From assembly GCF_030863805.1 (NCBI RefSeq), contig NZ_CP132957.1:186001-250000 (forward strand): 64,000 bases of DNA, in the 5' to 3' direction. The translations under genes and the position numbers were made by a program. The DNA is from Kineothrix sp. MB12-C1. GTDB lineage: Bacteria; Bacillota; Clostridia; Lachnospirales; Lachnospiraceae. Under the pieces are notes generated by a model, which was given only the letters and a program-made list of their open reading frames with translations, did no database searches and had not been told where the DNA came from. This document shows positions 1 to 8,177 of the stretch, piece by piece. How positions within the stretch are numbered: the stretch's first letter is position 1; every line of letters begins with the position of its first letter.

Positions 1-257
1 AAAGCATCCGTATCATCCTTTTCAGTATTTAACTCAATAACTTTTCCCGGATTCCTGCTTTTTATTTCTTCAATTTCCTCTTTCATACTCTCATCGATAG
101 AATCCATATCTCCAATCAGAAAATCCGGTTCTATAGCAAGTAACTTACAATACAGATACCCTCCATCCACCGCAATGCATAAATCTTCTTTCTTTTTTTC
201 TATCTCAGATAGGGTAAAATCTCCCGCTCCGATTATAATGCATCTTCCGTTTCCCAA
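1..257 (-). CDS. thiN: thiamine pyrophosphokinase, N-terminal part (cut by window edge)
   Basis: Transfers pyrophosphate from ATP to thiamine to give thiamine diphosphate in the cytoplasm. About 85 residues are visible. They show the family's nucleotide-binding start (IIIGAGDF), the VDGG turn, the acidic GDMDSID motif (usually GDFDS) and the EKDDTDA motif that binds magnesium and ATP. The start is taken as TTG at 257 because AAAGGAGA lies 7 bases upstream; an ATG at 245 is possible but has no well-spaced ribosome site. The gene starts 14 bases after the stop of the TPR protein, and its ribosome site overlaps that stop, so the two are probably cotranscribed. The C-terminal half lies outside the window. 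Confidence 0.88.
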   Translation of the reverse strand, partial: MGNGRCIIIGAGDFTLSEIEKKKEDLCIAVDGGYLYCKLLAIEPDFLIGDMDSIDESMKEEIEEIKSRNPGKVIELNTEKDDTDA

Positions 258-270
258 TCTGCTATCTCCT

Positions 271-1638
271 TTAATATGTTTTCTGCCATTGATAAGGCCC
301 ACCCCAATCGCCTATCATAATCGTCGTCATTCCAACCTCTGTAAAGCTTCTTGTCTCCAAATGATAGTTCATCTCTGCCTCAAAGGCATTCTTCTTCTGC
401 ACATTGCTATACATATAGCTGATCACATATTCCGTATGGGGATAATAACTTTCCGATTCCTTTGCCGGCTCGTAAGCAATTGCAGAGCGTTGTACACCGT
501 CATCTTTCATCTGAGCTCCCCATACCGTAATGATACCGGCTGTATTTTCATTCGCCTTAAAATCCGGATATTCAAACGCCCACGCACCATTTTCCTGTCT
601 CAAAATAACGTACTCTCTACTAACCGGAATATAGGTTGCACCTGTCCAATATTCCATCGTACCGTTGATAAAGGAATCACGGATTCCGGTATAAGTATCG
701 GAAATGATAAATTCTTTCGCCGCTTCCAGATTCCCCGCATCGAACGCAAGGAACAGATCTGCAAAAATAGCTTGAACCTCCGCCTCTTTCTCCAAACAGA
801 GAATTAAATTACTCCGGCTATCTGTCTCTATGAAGGAGTTCACCTGGTCCAGAATCGATTTATATTCTTTTAAGTGTTCCCTATTTATATGGAACTCCGG
901 AACATCAACCATGGCAAATTGGGAAATAACCGTTTTTATTTCTTCCGAAGGATTCTGCGCATAAAGTTCAATAAGTTCCTTCATTATCTGTATATAAGAA
1001 TTAAAAGTACCGAATTCAGCCTCTTCCCGTTCCTCTAAAAAGAAGGTTTTACTTTCGTCCTCTCTCAATTTACTCGTAATACGTTCATATACCGTGTGCA
1101 TCAATGGAAGCGCATCCGCACTGTTACTATCCCGCTTCAATACCCCCAGAATCTTCTGGGCTGTTTCAAGCGTACACTGTCCGGCGTTAATTTCTGCCAC
1201 CGCCTCATTTAAAATAGCAGTACAATAATATTGCAAAAGACCTTCATCCTGAGTGTTTTCCCATCCTTCCAGAAGCACTTGCTTCGCATGCATATTATCT
1301 TCAAGATCAAAGTAGGCCTTAGCCATATAACGATAAGCTTTTACAGAAGTGGAATCTATTTTCAACGCATTTTCATAGGAATCAATAGCTTCCCCATATG
1401 CTTCCTCCTGAGTATACCCTTCTCCCGCTTTTAACTCCCTATTCAGGCGAATAACCGGCAAATTCCAAATAATAGCGGCACCACCACCAATAACAGCCAA
1501 TACACAAAGAAATAAGAACACTCGCTGCATCATGACAATTCGATGTCTTGCTTTTTTTCGTCTTGCCCTTTTCTCATTCACCGAAAGCCCTTGCATAGTT
1601 CTTCTTTCTTTTCCTGTATTAGTTTCTGCCCGTCTCAT
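271..1638 (-). CDS. TPR-containing single-pass membrane protein, function unknown
   Basis: A 455-residue protein. It has a basic N-terminus, one membrane segment (about residues 38-58, VFLFLCVLAVIGGGAAIIW) and a tetratricopeptide-like helical region (about 70-150; EAIDSYENALKID is a typical TPR repeat). The long C-terminal region is not recognised; it is predicted to be extracytoplasmic. ATG at 1638 is chosen because AGGGGG sits 6 bases upstream; a longer version starting near 1761 would run through the promoter. TPR domains usually hold protein partners. The only context is cotranscription with thiN, which does not suggest a thiamine role by itself. Function unknown. Confidence 0.8.
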   Translation of the reverse strand: MRRAETNTGKERRTMQGLSVNEKRARRKKARHRIVMMQRVFLFLCVLAVIGGGAAIIWNLPVIRLNRELKAGEGYTQEEAYGEAIDSYENALKIDSTSVKAYRYMAKAYFDLEDNMHAKQVLLEGWENTQDEGLLQYYCTAILNEAVAEINAGQCTLETAQKILGVLKRDSNSADALPLMHTVYERITSKLREDESKTFFLEEREEAEFGTFNSYIQIMKELIELYAQNPSEEIKTVISQFAMVDVPEFHINREHLKEYKSILDQVNSFIETDSRSNLILCLEKEAEVQAIFADLFLAFDAGNLEAAKEFIISDTYTGIRDSFINGTMEYWTGATYIPVSREYVILRQENGAWAFEYPDFKANENTAGIITVWGAQMKDDGVQRSAIAYEPAKESESYYPHTEYVISYMYSNVQKKNAFEAEMNYHLETRSFTEVGMTTIMIGDWGGPYQWQKTY

Positions 1639-1687
1639 AACTTGCCCCCTATTTAATACCTGTACGATAAATTTTTCAACATTTTTC

Positions 1688-1716
1688 ATACTACCATAGA
1701 AAACTTTCCTTGACAA
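1688..1716 (-). promoter_or_regulatory. sigma-A-type promoter for the TPR protein-thiN operon
   Basis: TTGTCA (1711-1716) and TAGTAT (1688-1693), read on the minus strand, are separated by 17 bases and lie about 50 bases before the ATG at 1638. The region overlaps the divergent promoter of the metallopeptidase. Confidence 0.65.
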
Positions 1717-1725
1717 TGATATAAT
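1717..1725 (+). promoter_or_regulatory. extended -10 promoter abutting the metallopeptidase start codon
   Basis: TGATATAAT is a perfect extended -10 (TGnTATAAT) with no clear -35. Seven bases separate it from the ATG at 1733, so transcription is expected to begin at or within a base of the start codon. No ribosome site is visible. Confidence 0.55.
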
Positions 1726-1732
1726 TTGGCTT

Positions 1733-2347
1733 ATGAAGCGAACAATCTTATTAACGGACAAAAAAAATCATACGATAACTGCCGAATATGAAATCTTTCG
1801 CAGCAAAAGGAAAACATACTCTCTTTCCTTAAATGACAGCGGGATTTTACGGGTGCGTATCCCTATTCATGTAACTGATTATGAAGTGGAGCAAATTCTT
1901 CTCCAAAAGCAGTTTTGGATCACCGATAGAATTGCCGAATTTATGAAACAACAAAACAACCGGCCAAAGAATCACTTCACTCCAGAGCAACAGCTTGCCC
2001 TCGAAAAGCGTTATCGTCAGGCTGCCAGAGAATGGATTCCAAGCCGGGTCACCTATTATATGAATGCTTATCCCTATATTCTTCCTGCGCGGAATATGAA
2101 AATTACCATTCGAGACCAGAAAACACGCTGGGGGAGCTGTAGCAGTAAGGGGTCTCTATCCTTTAACTGGCGGCTCATGTTGGCACCACCCGGCATTCTC
2201 GATTATGTTATCGTACACGAACTCTGCCATCTTATACATATGAATCATTCTCAAGAATTCTGGAAATGTGTCGGAGATATTCTTCCCGACTATAAAGAAC
2301 GCAGAAAATGGTTGAAAGACCATGGAAACGAATTAACGCTGTCCTAA
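1733..2347 (+). CDS. YgjP-like M48-family zinc metallopeptidase (SprT-like fold)
   Basis: A 204-residue soluble protein of the YgjP/DUF45 family. The zinc site is clear: VIVHELCHLIHMNHSQEFW carries HExxH-type HELCH with a third ligand further on. Upstream are the family motifs RSKRKTYSLSL near the N-terminus and RDQKTRWGSCSSKGSLSFNWRL in the middle. Length fits the family (about 200-240). Substrates are not known; the family resembles SprT peptidases. The ATG at 1733 lacks a Shine-Dalgarno sequence and follows an extended -10 directly, which suggests a leaderless message. The gene stands alone, divergent from the TPR operon. Confidence 0.85.
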   Translation: MKRTILLTDKKNHTITAEYEIFRSKRKTYSLSLNDSGILRVRIPIHVTDYEVEQILLQKQFWITDRIAEFMKQQNNRPKNHFTPEQQLALEKRYRQAAREWIPSRVTYYMNAYPYILPARNMKITIRDQKTRWGSCSSKGSLSFNWRLMLAPPGILDYVIVHELCHLIHMNHSQEFWKCVGDILPDYKERRKWLKDHGNELTLS

Positions 2348-2363
2348 GTTCACGGACAGCGTT
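2335..2363. terminator. convergent hairpin between metallopeptidase and DEAD-box gene
   Basis: AACGCTGTCC (2335-2344) pairs perfectly with GGACAGCGTT (2354-2363). The metallopeptidase stop codon lies in the left arm and loop. Neither side has a strong T run, so termination activity is uncertain. Confidence 0.45.
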
Positions 2364-2383
2364 AGTCATTATAATCGTCTTAT

Positions 2384-3982
2384 TTAAATAGCTTCTCTTC
2401 TGCTTTTTTCTCTTCCTTTGAAAATCTCAGGAGTCTCTCTATCCTTGCGATTTCTCTTTACCTTATCGCCTTTTTGGTCCAGTGGCTTTTTACTGTTGCC
2501 CTTATCTGAGCGGCGTCTATCAGAAAAACCTTTATCTTTGATTCCTTCTCCGTTTCTTCTTCCGTCATTCCTGCGTCTGTTGTCGCCGCCTTTGCGAACG
2601 CCGAATCCAGAACCTTTCCTGCCGGAAAAACCACGCTCTTTTGAGCTGTATTTCTCGATTTTAATATCCTTAATATCATCACCCATCTTCATTTTCATAA
2701 AAGCTGCTGCTAATTCTAACGCACTATACTCGCCCTCAGCAAGTTTCTCTTCCAAAAATGCGACGGTTTTATCCATTTTTTTATTCTGCATCACGTCCAG
2801 TGCTTCATTCAGCACTTTCTGTGCTTTTACAGAAGTAATATCCGCTGCAGAAGGAATTGTTTTTTCTTTAATTTTAGTATGGCATATTCTTTCGATTTCA
2901 CGTAGTTTAAACGATTCCCTGCCAACAACTAATGTAAAGGAACGGCCTGTTCTGCCCGCACGTCCTGTACGTCCGATTCTATGAACATAGTATTCGATAT
3001 CATCCGGCACATCGTAATTGAATACAGCCTCAACATCATCTACATCGATTCCTCTGGCTGCTACGTCTGTAGCTATTAAGATATCAGTTCTGCCGCTTCT
3101 GAAAAGATTCATTACAGTATCTCGCTGGTGTTGGCTTAAATCTCCGTGAAGTCCTTCTGCTGCATAGCCTCTATCTTTCAAATGCTCTGTTAATTCATCT
3201 ACCATTCGTTTCGTATTACAGAAAATAAGAGAGCGCTTCGGATGATAATAATCCATAAGGCGGCAAAGTACTTCTTCTTTATCTTTACGCTGTATTTGAT
3301 AATATGCCTGTTTGATAAGAGGAATGGTCATTTCCTTCGGTGTTGTCTTCACATATTCTGCATCCGCATTCTGATATTCTCTCGTAATATCGAGAATAGG
3401 CTTTGGCATGGTCGCAGAGAAAAGAGCGGTCTGACGCTCCTTAGGCATATCCTTGAGAATCGTCTCGATATCCTCACGGAATCCCATGTTCAACATTTCA
3501 TCTGCCTCATCAAGAACAATCATCTTTACCTGACTCGTCTTAATCGTGTGACGTCGCATATGATCCATCACTCTTCCGGGTGTTCCTACTACAATCTGAG
3601 TTCCACTGCTAAGAGCTCTGATCTGTCTGGAAATATCCTGTCCTCCGTATACGGGAAGTACCTTCACTCCATGCATATACTTAGCAAAACGTCTCATTTC
3701 CTCCGCTGCCTGGATTGCAAGTTCACGTGTGGGACAAAGTACAATTGCCTGTAATGCTTTATTATTCATATCAATGCTTTGAATTAAGGGAATTCCGAAA
3801 GCTGCCGTTTTACCAGTTCCTGTCTGTGCCTGGCCAATGATATCCTTGCCCATTAACATAACGGGGATTGCCTGTTCCTGGATAGGCGTCATATATTCAA
3901 ATCCCATTTCTTCTACCGCACGGATGATTCTTTCATCAATTGCCGATTCCTTATAACTAACTTGATTTTCTGTACTACTCAT
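2384..3982 (-). CDS. DEAD-box ATP-dependent RNA helicase (DeaD/CshA type)
   Basis: A 532-residue RNA helicase that unwinds RNA during ribosome assembly, mRNA decay or cold adaptation. Motifs appear in order: the Q-motif region (GFEYMTPIQEQAIP), AQTGTGKT (motif I), PTRELAIQ (Ia), TPGRVMDH (Ib), DEAD (II), SAT (III), then the C-terminal RecA lobe with ATDVAARGIDV (V) and HRIGRTGRAGRTG (VI). After about residue 440 a basic Arg/Lys/Gly-rich tail replaces the RNA-recognition domain of some DeaD/DbpA proteins and probably binds RNA loosely. The start has AGGAG 5 bases upstream. The gene has its own promoter, and an intrinsic terminator lies in its leader. Confidence 0.93.
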   Translation of the reverse strand: MSSTENQVSYKESAIDERIIRAVEEMGFEYMTPIQEQAIPVMLMGKDIIGQAQTGTGKTAAFGIPLIQSIDMNNKALQAIVLCPTRELAIQAAEEMRRFAKYMHGVKVLPVYGGQDISRQIRALSSGTQIVVGTPGRVMDHMRRHTIKTSQVKMIVLDEADEMLNMGFREDIETILKDMPKERQTALFSATMPKPILDITREYQNADAEYVKTTPKEMTIPLIKQAYYQIQRKDKEEVLCRLMDYYHPKRSLIFCNTKRMVDELTEHLKDRGYAAEGLHGDLSQHQRDTVMNLFRSGRTDILIATDVAARGIDVDDVEAVFNYDVPDDIEYYVHRIGRTGRAGRTGRSFTLVVGRESFKLREIERICHTKIKEKTIPSAADITSVKAQKVLNEALDVMQNKKMDKTVAFLEEKLAEGEYSALELAAAFMKMKMGDDIKDIKIEKYSSKERGFSGRKGSGFGVRKGGDNRRRNDGRRNGEGIKDKGFSDRRRSDKGNSKKPLDQKGDKVKRNRKDRETPEIFKGREKSRREAI

Positions 3983-4043
3983 TTAGCTCCTGTTCTGTCC
4001 GTATTGGACTTCTCTATTACATTTCACCATCATTTACTTTCGC

Positions 4044-4080
4044 AAAAAAAGACAACACTCGATTCAAAAGTGCTGTCTTC
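4044..4080 (-). terminator. intrinsic terminator in the DEAD-box helicase leader
   Basis: On the minus strand AAGACAGCACT pairs with AGTGTTGTCTT and is followed by a run of T (4044-4048). It lies downstream of the DUF4956 operon, but also downstream of a promoter at 4099-4127, so it can act both as operon terminator and as attenuator of the helicase gene. Confidence 0.8.
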
Positions 4081-4098
4081 CAACTTACGAACTCTTTT

Positions 4099-4127
4099 AC
4101 TATATCGCATTTTTTTTCTAAAGTCAA
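4099..4127 (-). promoter_or_regulatory. promoter for the DEAD-box helicase
   Basis: TTGACT (4122-4127) and TATAGT (4099-4104) on the minus strand have 17-base spacing. The predicted start is near 4092, giving a leader of about 110 bases that includes the terminator at 4044-4080. Confidence 0.6.
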
Positions 4128-4133
4128 GTAATT

Positions 4134-4805
4134 TTAGAAAGTCACTTCACCATCCTGAGAAATCAACGATACGTTATTTATCCCCTTTAAACCATTCACT
4201 TCCCGGATGCACTCCGCTTCTTCTTTTACCTTTACTTCTATTACCATATTCAAGCTGTGCGCGTTCATATTTCTACTTTTTACCTTTATGTGGGAACTAT
4301 ACTCTTCGATAACTGACAAGATTTCTTCTTCACCATCAATATTATCGGAATCCACCACCAACATCATAGATACCTTTGCTACCGGAAGCCGTTCCAGCAA
4401 TAGAATCAATGCGGTCAAGAGAAGAGATGTCACAATTGCTATTTCAAATAATCCTACACCGCATATAATACCTATACTTATCGACCAGAATAAAAACACC
4501 AAGTCCATTGGTTCCTTAATTGCCGTGCGAAATCTGACAATAGACAGCGCACCGACCATACCAAGAGATATTACTACACTCGATTGTATGGACAAAATAA
4601 TAGCAGTAGTAATAACAGCCAGAGCCACTAAAGATATATTAAAGCTTTTGTTGTAAAAAGTCCTCTTTGTCGCTATTCTATAAATGGCAAAAATATAAAC
4701 AGCAATTAGGCAGGCCACCCCGATTGAAAGAAGTACACCTCCAAAATTCATATTATCCGCCATCGATTGTACAAATGATTTTTTTAGCACGTCATTAAAT
4801 CCCAT
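4134..4805 (-). CDS. DUF4956 membrane protein of the CotH/VTC cluster
   Basis: A 223-residue protein with about four membrane segments in residues 20-145, then a soluble C-terminal domain of about 75 residues resembling a small alpha/beta regulatory fold. The conserved loop VGALSIVRFRTAIKEPMDLVFLFWSI identifies DUF4956. This family is commonly encoded beside VTC-domain and CotH proteins. The gene overlaps the end of the VTC gene by 11 bases, so the two are translationally coupled. The biochemical role is unknown; a membrane partner of the polyphosphate-polymerase-like VTC protein is an inference from gene order. Confidence 0.82.
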   Translation of the reverse strand: MGFNDVLKKSFVQSMADNMNFGGVLLSIGVACLIAVYIFAIYRIATKRTFYNKSFNISLVALAVITTAIILSIQSSVVISLGMVGALSIVRFRTAIKEPMDLVFLFWSISIGIICGVGLFEIAIVTSLLLTALILLLERLPVAKVSMMLVVDSDNIDGEEEILSVIEEYSSHIKVKSRNMNAHSLNMVIEVKVKEEAECIREVNGLKGINNVSLISQDGEVTF

Positions 4806-5505
4806 TGCTTCTCATTCCCCCTATGTTATATTTTCTGCATAAATAATATTTTGAAAAAGTTTCCTGACGCAAATGCCCCGCTTGGAGGCTTCGATAAATA
4901 TGGTCCGGCAAGTATTCATCGTACTTTACTTCCATTAAATGATAACCCGCCGGCATAACCGGCCTCGCGTACAGCTCGTCATCAAAAAAGCTATCCTTCC
5001 TATTGGAAGACCGAATATCTGTGTCAAAGGTAATTCGCACATTGCCATTTCGATAGGTATAAGGCTCTCTCTCATATTCTACAATTACCTTTGGCTCCAG
5101 CAGACGGGTACGCTGCTGTAAATAGAACTTTTTAAGCAGGGGAGGATCTGTTTTTTCAAAGGAAAATATCCGCCCTTTAAAAATGTCTTCGCATCGTTCC
5201 TTTGTCAGTTCACAGGATGTCTTGCGTATCTTTCCCCTCTCCTTCCTCTTTAACTCCAAAAGGATTCTGTCATCACTACCATTATAAATACGAATTCGGA
5301 ATTTCTCTCTCGGACTGGTACCGTCTTCATTATCATAAAAGCAGGTATTCTTAATATCATCAAAATAAATACTTCTAATATTGTATCTTCCATCTTCTCT
5401 CACATAGGCATCGGGTGTGAGAAAGGGCCGTATACGACTACGAAGAAGGGCCATCTGAGATGAAGACACTACATACTTTATTTCCTGTCTATACTCCAGC
5501 GCCAT
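4795..5505 (-). CDS. VTC-domain protein (polyphosphate polymerase-like)
   Basis: A 236-residue cytoplasmic protein with the VTC domain, which in yeast Vtc4 polymerises phosphate from ATP inside a tunnel of basic residues. Matching features are the N-terminal RQEIKYVV, RSIYFDD, the basic strand REKFRIRIYNG, LELKRKERG, the RITFDTDI acidic strand and LMEVKYDEYLPD near the C-terminus. The size is that of a stand-alone bacterial VTC domain. It starts 1 base after the cotH stop and overlaps the DUF4956 gene, so all three form one operon. Activity on polyphosphate is family knowledge and has not been shown here. Confidence 0.85.
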   Translation of the reverse strand: MALEYRQEIKYVVSSSQMALLRSRIRPFLTPDAYVREDGRYNIRSIYFDDIKNTCFYDNEDGTSPREKFRIRIYNGSDDRILLELKRKERGKIRKTSCELTKERCEDIFKGRIFSFEKTDPPLLKKFYLQQRTRLLEPKVIVEYEREPYTYRNGNVRITFDTDIRSSNRKDSFFDDELYARPVMPAGYHLMEVKYDEYLPDHIYRSLQAGHLRQETFSKYYLCRKYNIGGMRSNGI

Positions 5506-5506
5506 C

Positions 5507-7834
5507 CTATTCTCCCCTTTCTTCCTGCCATATTCTTGTCGTCATATCCTTTTTGTATGTTCCATTCTCCATTTCCAGATCCGGAACTATTACTTTCTCA
5601 TAAATCCCGCCATTGGAATGCCCTAAGATAACTTCCTCTCCCTTTTTCAGGTTGAAATTCACATTCATAAAACACTCTTCTCCGCTGTAATTCTTACAGC
5701 CCACCACAATTCGTTCCCCCGGTTCCAGTATCGTGACCTCCAGATAGTTCATATGTGATGTATTTTCTTTATCCATTAAGAAATAACCCGTTGTATTTAT
5801 TTCCTGCTCTGAAATATTTCTCAAAGCGATATAGTCTCCTTCCTCGCTTTCCCTTATCTCTTCCAAAACAAGACCATTTCCGGACATCTTCGTGTAAAGC
5901 GATACGGTTACACTTCCATCTATTAACATCTTTTCATCAATAATAACTTTCTCTTTTGTCCAAATCGTTCCATTTATCTCCCAATGGGAAAATTCTCTTC
6001 CTTCCTGAACCATCGCAGAGAGAATAGTATTACACCCCGTGAAATATATTCCTGTAAATTCTGACTCCTTAAACTCTAGCGAGTTAATGAATACGCCATC
6101 TCCTGCATCCATATACACATGAAGATCGTAAGTATCGCCTAACTGCCATAACTCCTTAATGTTATTAATCAAGTTATCCGGAGTCACCTCTGCCCATGCG
6201 TTAATACAATCCATCTGCATTTCAAGGTAAACAGAACTGATTTCCGGTAAATCAGGATTATTGATACTCTCCTCAATATACTTTTCCATCTCATTTTTCC
6301 TTAAGGAATCCATTTCCTCAAGTACGCGCCTGACATTTTCTGCAGAAAAAGCACCATTTGCCAAATCACAAAGATAGCTGGCAAAATAAGCTCTGCAATC
6401 TTCCCTTTCCATCAGTGCTGTAAATAATGGAGCATAATTATTCTCCATTATTTTTACGAGCGTATCGTAGCTTTGGGATTCTTCCAATGTATCCCGCACG
6501 GAACCGAGCCCCATAGTTGTATCTACATCATACAGTAAGTATCGATATCTTCCGTCAAATACAGAATTCTCCAAATATTCCTCTTCTGCTGCCACATATC
6601 GATAGGCCTTCAAATTATTAAAGGGCCAGTCTTTATTAGCCAAATATACCTCAATACCATAATATTGCAAATAATTTCTTATATCAATATGATTTTTTAG
6701 CTCCTCAAATATGGAATCCTCGGTCAAATCGAGCATACTGTATTTATTATAAAGTTCTGTATATTCTTCGGCATATTTATTTGTAAGCTCATCGTCAGAA
6801 TCAGTAATCATATTCATCTCACTGTCGCCGATTACTACCATTTCCCCATCGTATTTTCCATATTTCTGTTCAAAGTATTCCTTCTCATATGTAGAATGCA
6901 TCCAATAAAGTCCCTGATAAACCCCATTGATATAAACAGACACAGGACGCACGCTCTGTGTATCCAAAAAACCGGCCTCTTTGGCAAGGGTCAATCCAAG
7001 CTCGTCCCTTATAAATCCTTCCGAACGATCATTTCCCGTATTACGTACTTTTAATCGCTTGTACTTTCCTATCACACTGTCATCTATTGACGAATGCAGA
7101 TCGTCGAAGAAAGCATAGCGGAATTTATTCTGTATATCATACTCGCTTCTTGCATATAGTTGAAAGGACTTCTGCTCCGACTGTCTTGTGAAATTACCTG
7201 AAATTCGAATTCCTCCGTTCTGGGAAATAATCCTTTTCCCATCTTCGAACATCTCAATATAAACATCTCTCTCACTATCTCTTCCCCGAAGATTATAATT
7301 AGCCGGCGTATGATACTCAACTTCTTCCTCCGGATGTTCTAACAGCCAATCTTCCCGCAGCTTCCCCTCTACAAAGATACCTCTTTCCTGTCCATATAAA
7401 TCATCCGCTTCAGCACTTACACTTATCACGAGTGTATTATAACGCTGGTCGATATTTTTTCCTACAAAATAAGTGTTTGTATAAATCTTTGACTGAGTCC
7501 CATCCTCGAAATCAATACAATATTTAAACACAGTGACTGTTTCCTCTTCCCCCGCCACTAAAGTGATAGGCTTCTTATATAAAAGAGTACCTTCTTTACC
7601 CTTTTGCGGTGTGGAGCCATCCATCGTGTATAAAATCTGCCCTTTCTCTCTCGTCATCAACACAAGCATTATATCATTCTCATAAAATCCACTTTTTATA
7701 GAAATACTGATTTCTGATACTTCCTCTTCTGCTTGCTCCTCATTCTCAGTCAGTATTTTATTTTCGCCTTGCATATCCATTATAAGGAAGAATACAAGTA
7801 TAATCATAAGTAAGGCAGAGCATATATAAATCAA
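5507..7834 (-). CDS. CotH kinase-family exported protein with chitobiase-like and lamin-tail domains
   Basis: A 775-residue secreted or membrane-anchored protein with an N-terminal hydrophobic segment (about 3-20). Next comes a region like the C-terminal domain of chitobiase (about 45-125, including GQILYTMDGSTP), then a CotH domain (about 135-530) with YRYLLYDVDTTMGLG matching the metal-binding Asp motif. The C-terminal region (about 650-760, starting LVLEEIRESEEGDYIALRN) looks like a lamin-tail domain. CotH proteins phosphorylate spore coat proteins in Bacillus; homologues in clostridia are often found with VTC and DUF4956 proteins, as here. The start codon is TTG at 7834, preceded by AAGGGG at 7 bases. 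Substrate unknown. Confidence 0.85.
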   Translation of the reverse strand: MIYICSALLMIILVFFLIMDMQGENKILTENEEQAEEEVSEISISIKSGFYENDIMLVLMTREKGQILYTMDGSTPQKGKEGTLLYKKPITLVAGEEETVTVFKYCIDFEDGTQSKIYTNTYFVGKNIDQRYNTLVISVSAEADDLYGQERGIFVEGKLREDWLLEHPEEEVEYHTPANYNLRGRDSERDVYIEMFEDGKRIISQNGGIRISGNFTRQSEQKSFQLYARSEYDIQNKFRYAFFDDLHSSIDDSVIGKYKRLKVRNTGNDRSEGFIRDELGLTLAKEAGFLDTQSVRPVSVYINGVYQGLYWMHSTYEKEYFEQKYGKYDGEMVVIGDSEMNMITDSDDELTNKYAEEYTELYNKYSMLDLTEDSIFEELKNHIDIRNYLQYYGIEVYLANKDWPFNNLKAYRYVAAEEEYLENSVFDGRYRYLLYDVDTTMGLGSVRDTLEESQSYDTLVKIMENNYAPLFTALMEREDCRAYFASYLCDLANGAFSAENVRRVLEEMDSLRKNEMEKYIEESINNPDLPEISSVYLEMQMDCINAWAEVTPDNLINNIKELWQLGDTYDLHVYMDAGDGVFINSLEFKESEFTGIYFTGCNTILSAMVQEGREFSHWEINGTIWTKEKVIIDEKMLIDGSVTVSLYTKMSGNGLVLEEIRESEEGDYIALRNISEQEINTTGYFLMDKENTSHMNYLEVTILEPGERIVVGCKNYSGEECFMNVNFNLKKGEEVILGHSNGGIYEKVIVPDLEMENGTYKKDMTTRIWQEERGE

Positions 7835-7904
7835 ACTTTTCCCCTTAATAATAAAAACCCCTTTCTTTTATATAATTACCACCCCCACTTAGCCGCCCGT
7901 TCAA

Positions 7905-7933
7905 ATTCTATTCCTTTCTTCCATATATTTCAA
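7905..7933 (-). promoter_or_regulatory. promoter for cotH-VTC-DUF4956 operon
   Basis: TTGAAA (7928-7933) and TAGAAT (7905-7910) on the minus strand with a 17-base spacer, about 70 bases upstream of the TTG start. The rest of the 7835-8177 gap is very AT-rich and holds only this and the divergent promoter. Confidence 0.55.
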
Positions 7934-8118
7934 TGCTATTTATGATAAATTAATTATTTTTTAATTATATTTTAGTATTTTCTCTTTTTTACTGCATAAT
8001 TATTGTTTTCTTGATACACAAGATAACTTCCCAGTCCTATACTTTTAATCCTTAATAATATCCCATTTGATATGTGAATCATATACATTACTTAATGCAT
8101 ATTTATACTGATGATTCA

Positions 8119-8147
8119 TTGACATACCACACCTCCTATGATAAATT
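8119..8147 (+). promoter_or_regulatory. promoter for the symporter pair
   Basis: TTGACA (8119-8124), 17-base spacer, TAAATT (8142-8147). An AAGGGGG ribosome site follows at about 8164-8170, before the ATG at 8178. Confidence 0.5.
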
Positions 8148-8177
8148 TAACAATATGCTACTTTAAGGGGGTAAACT

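Noticed and set aside
1711-1725. TTGACA directly followed by TATAAT upstream of the metallopeptidase
   Set aside because: The spacing is only about 3 bases, too short for a normal promoter. The extended -10 alone is used instead.
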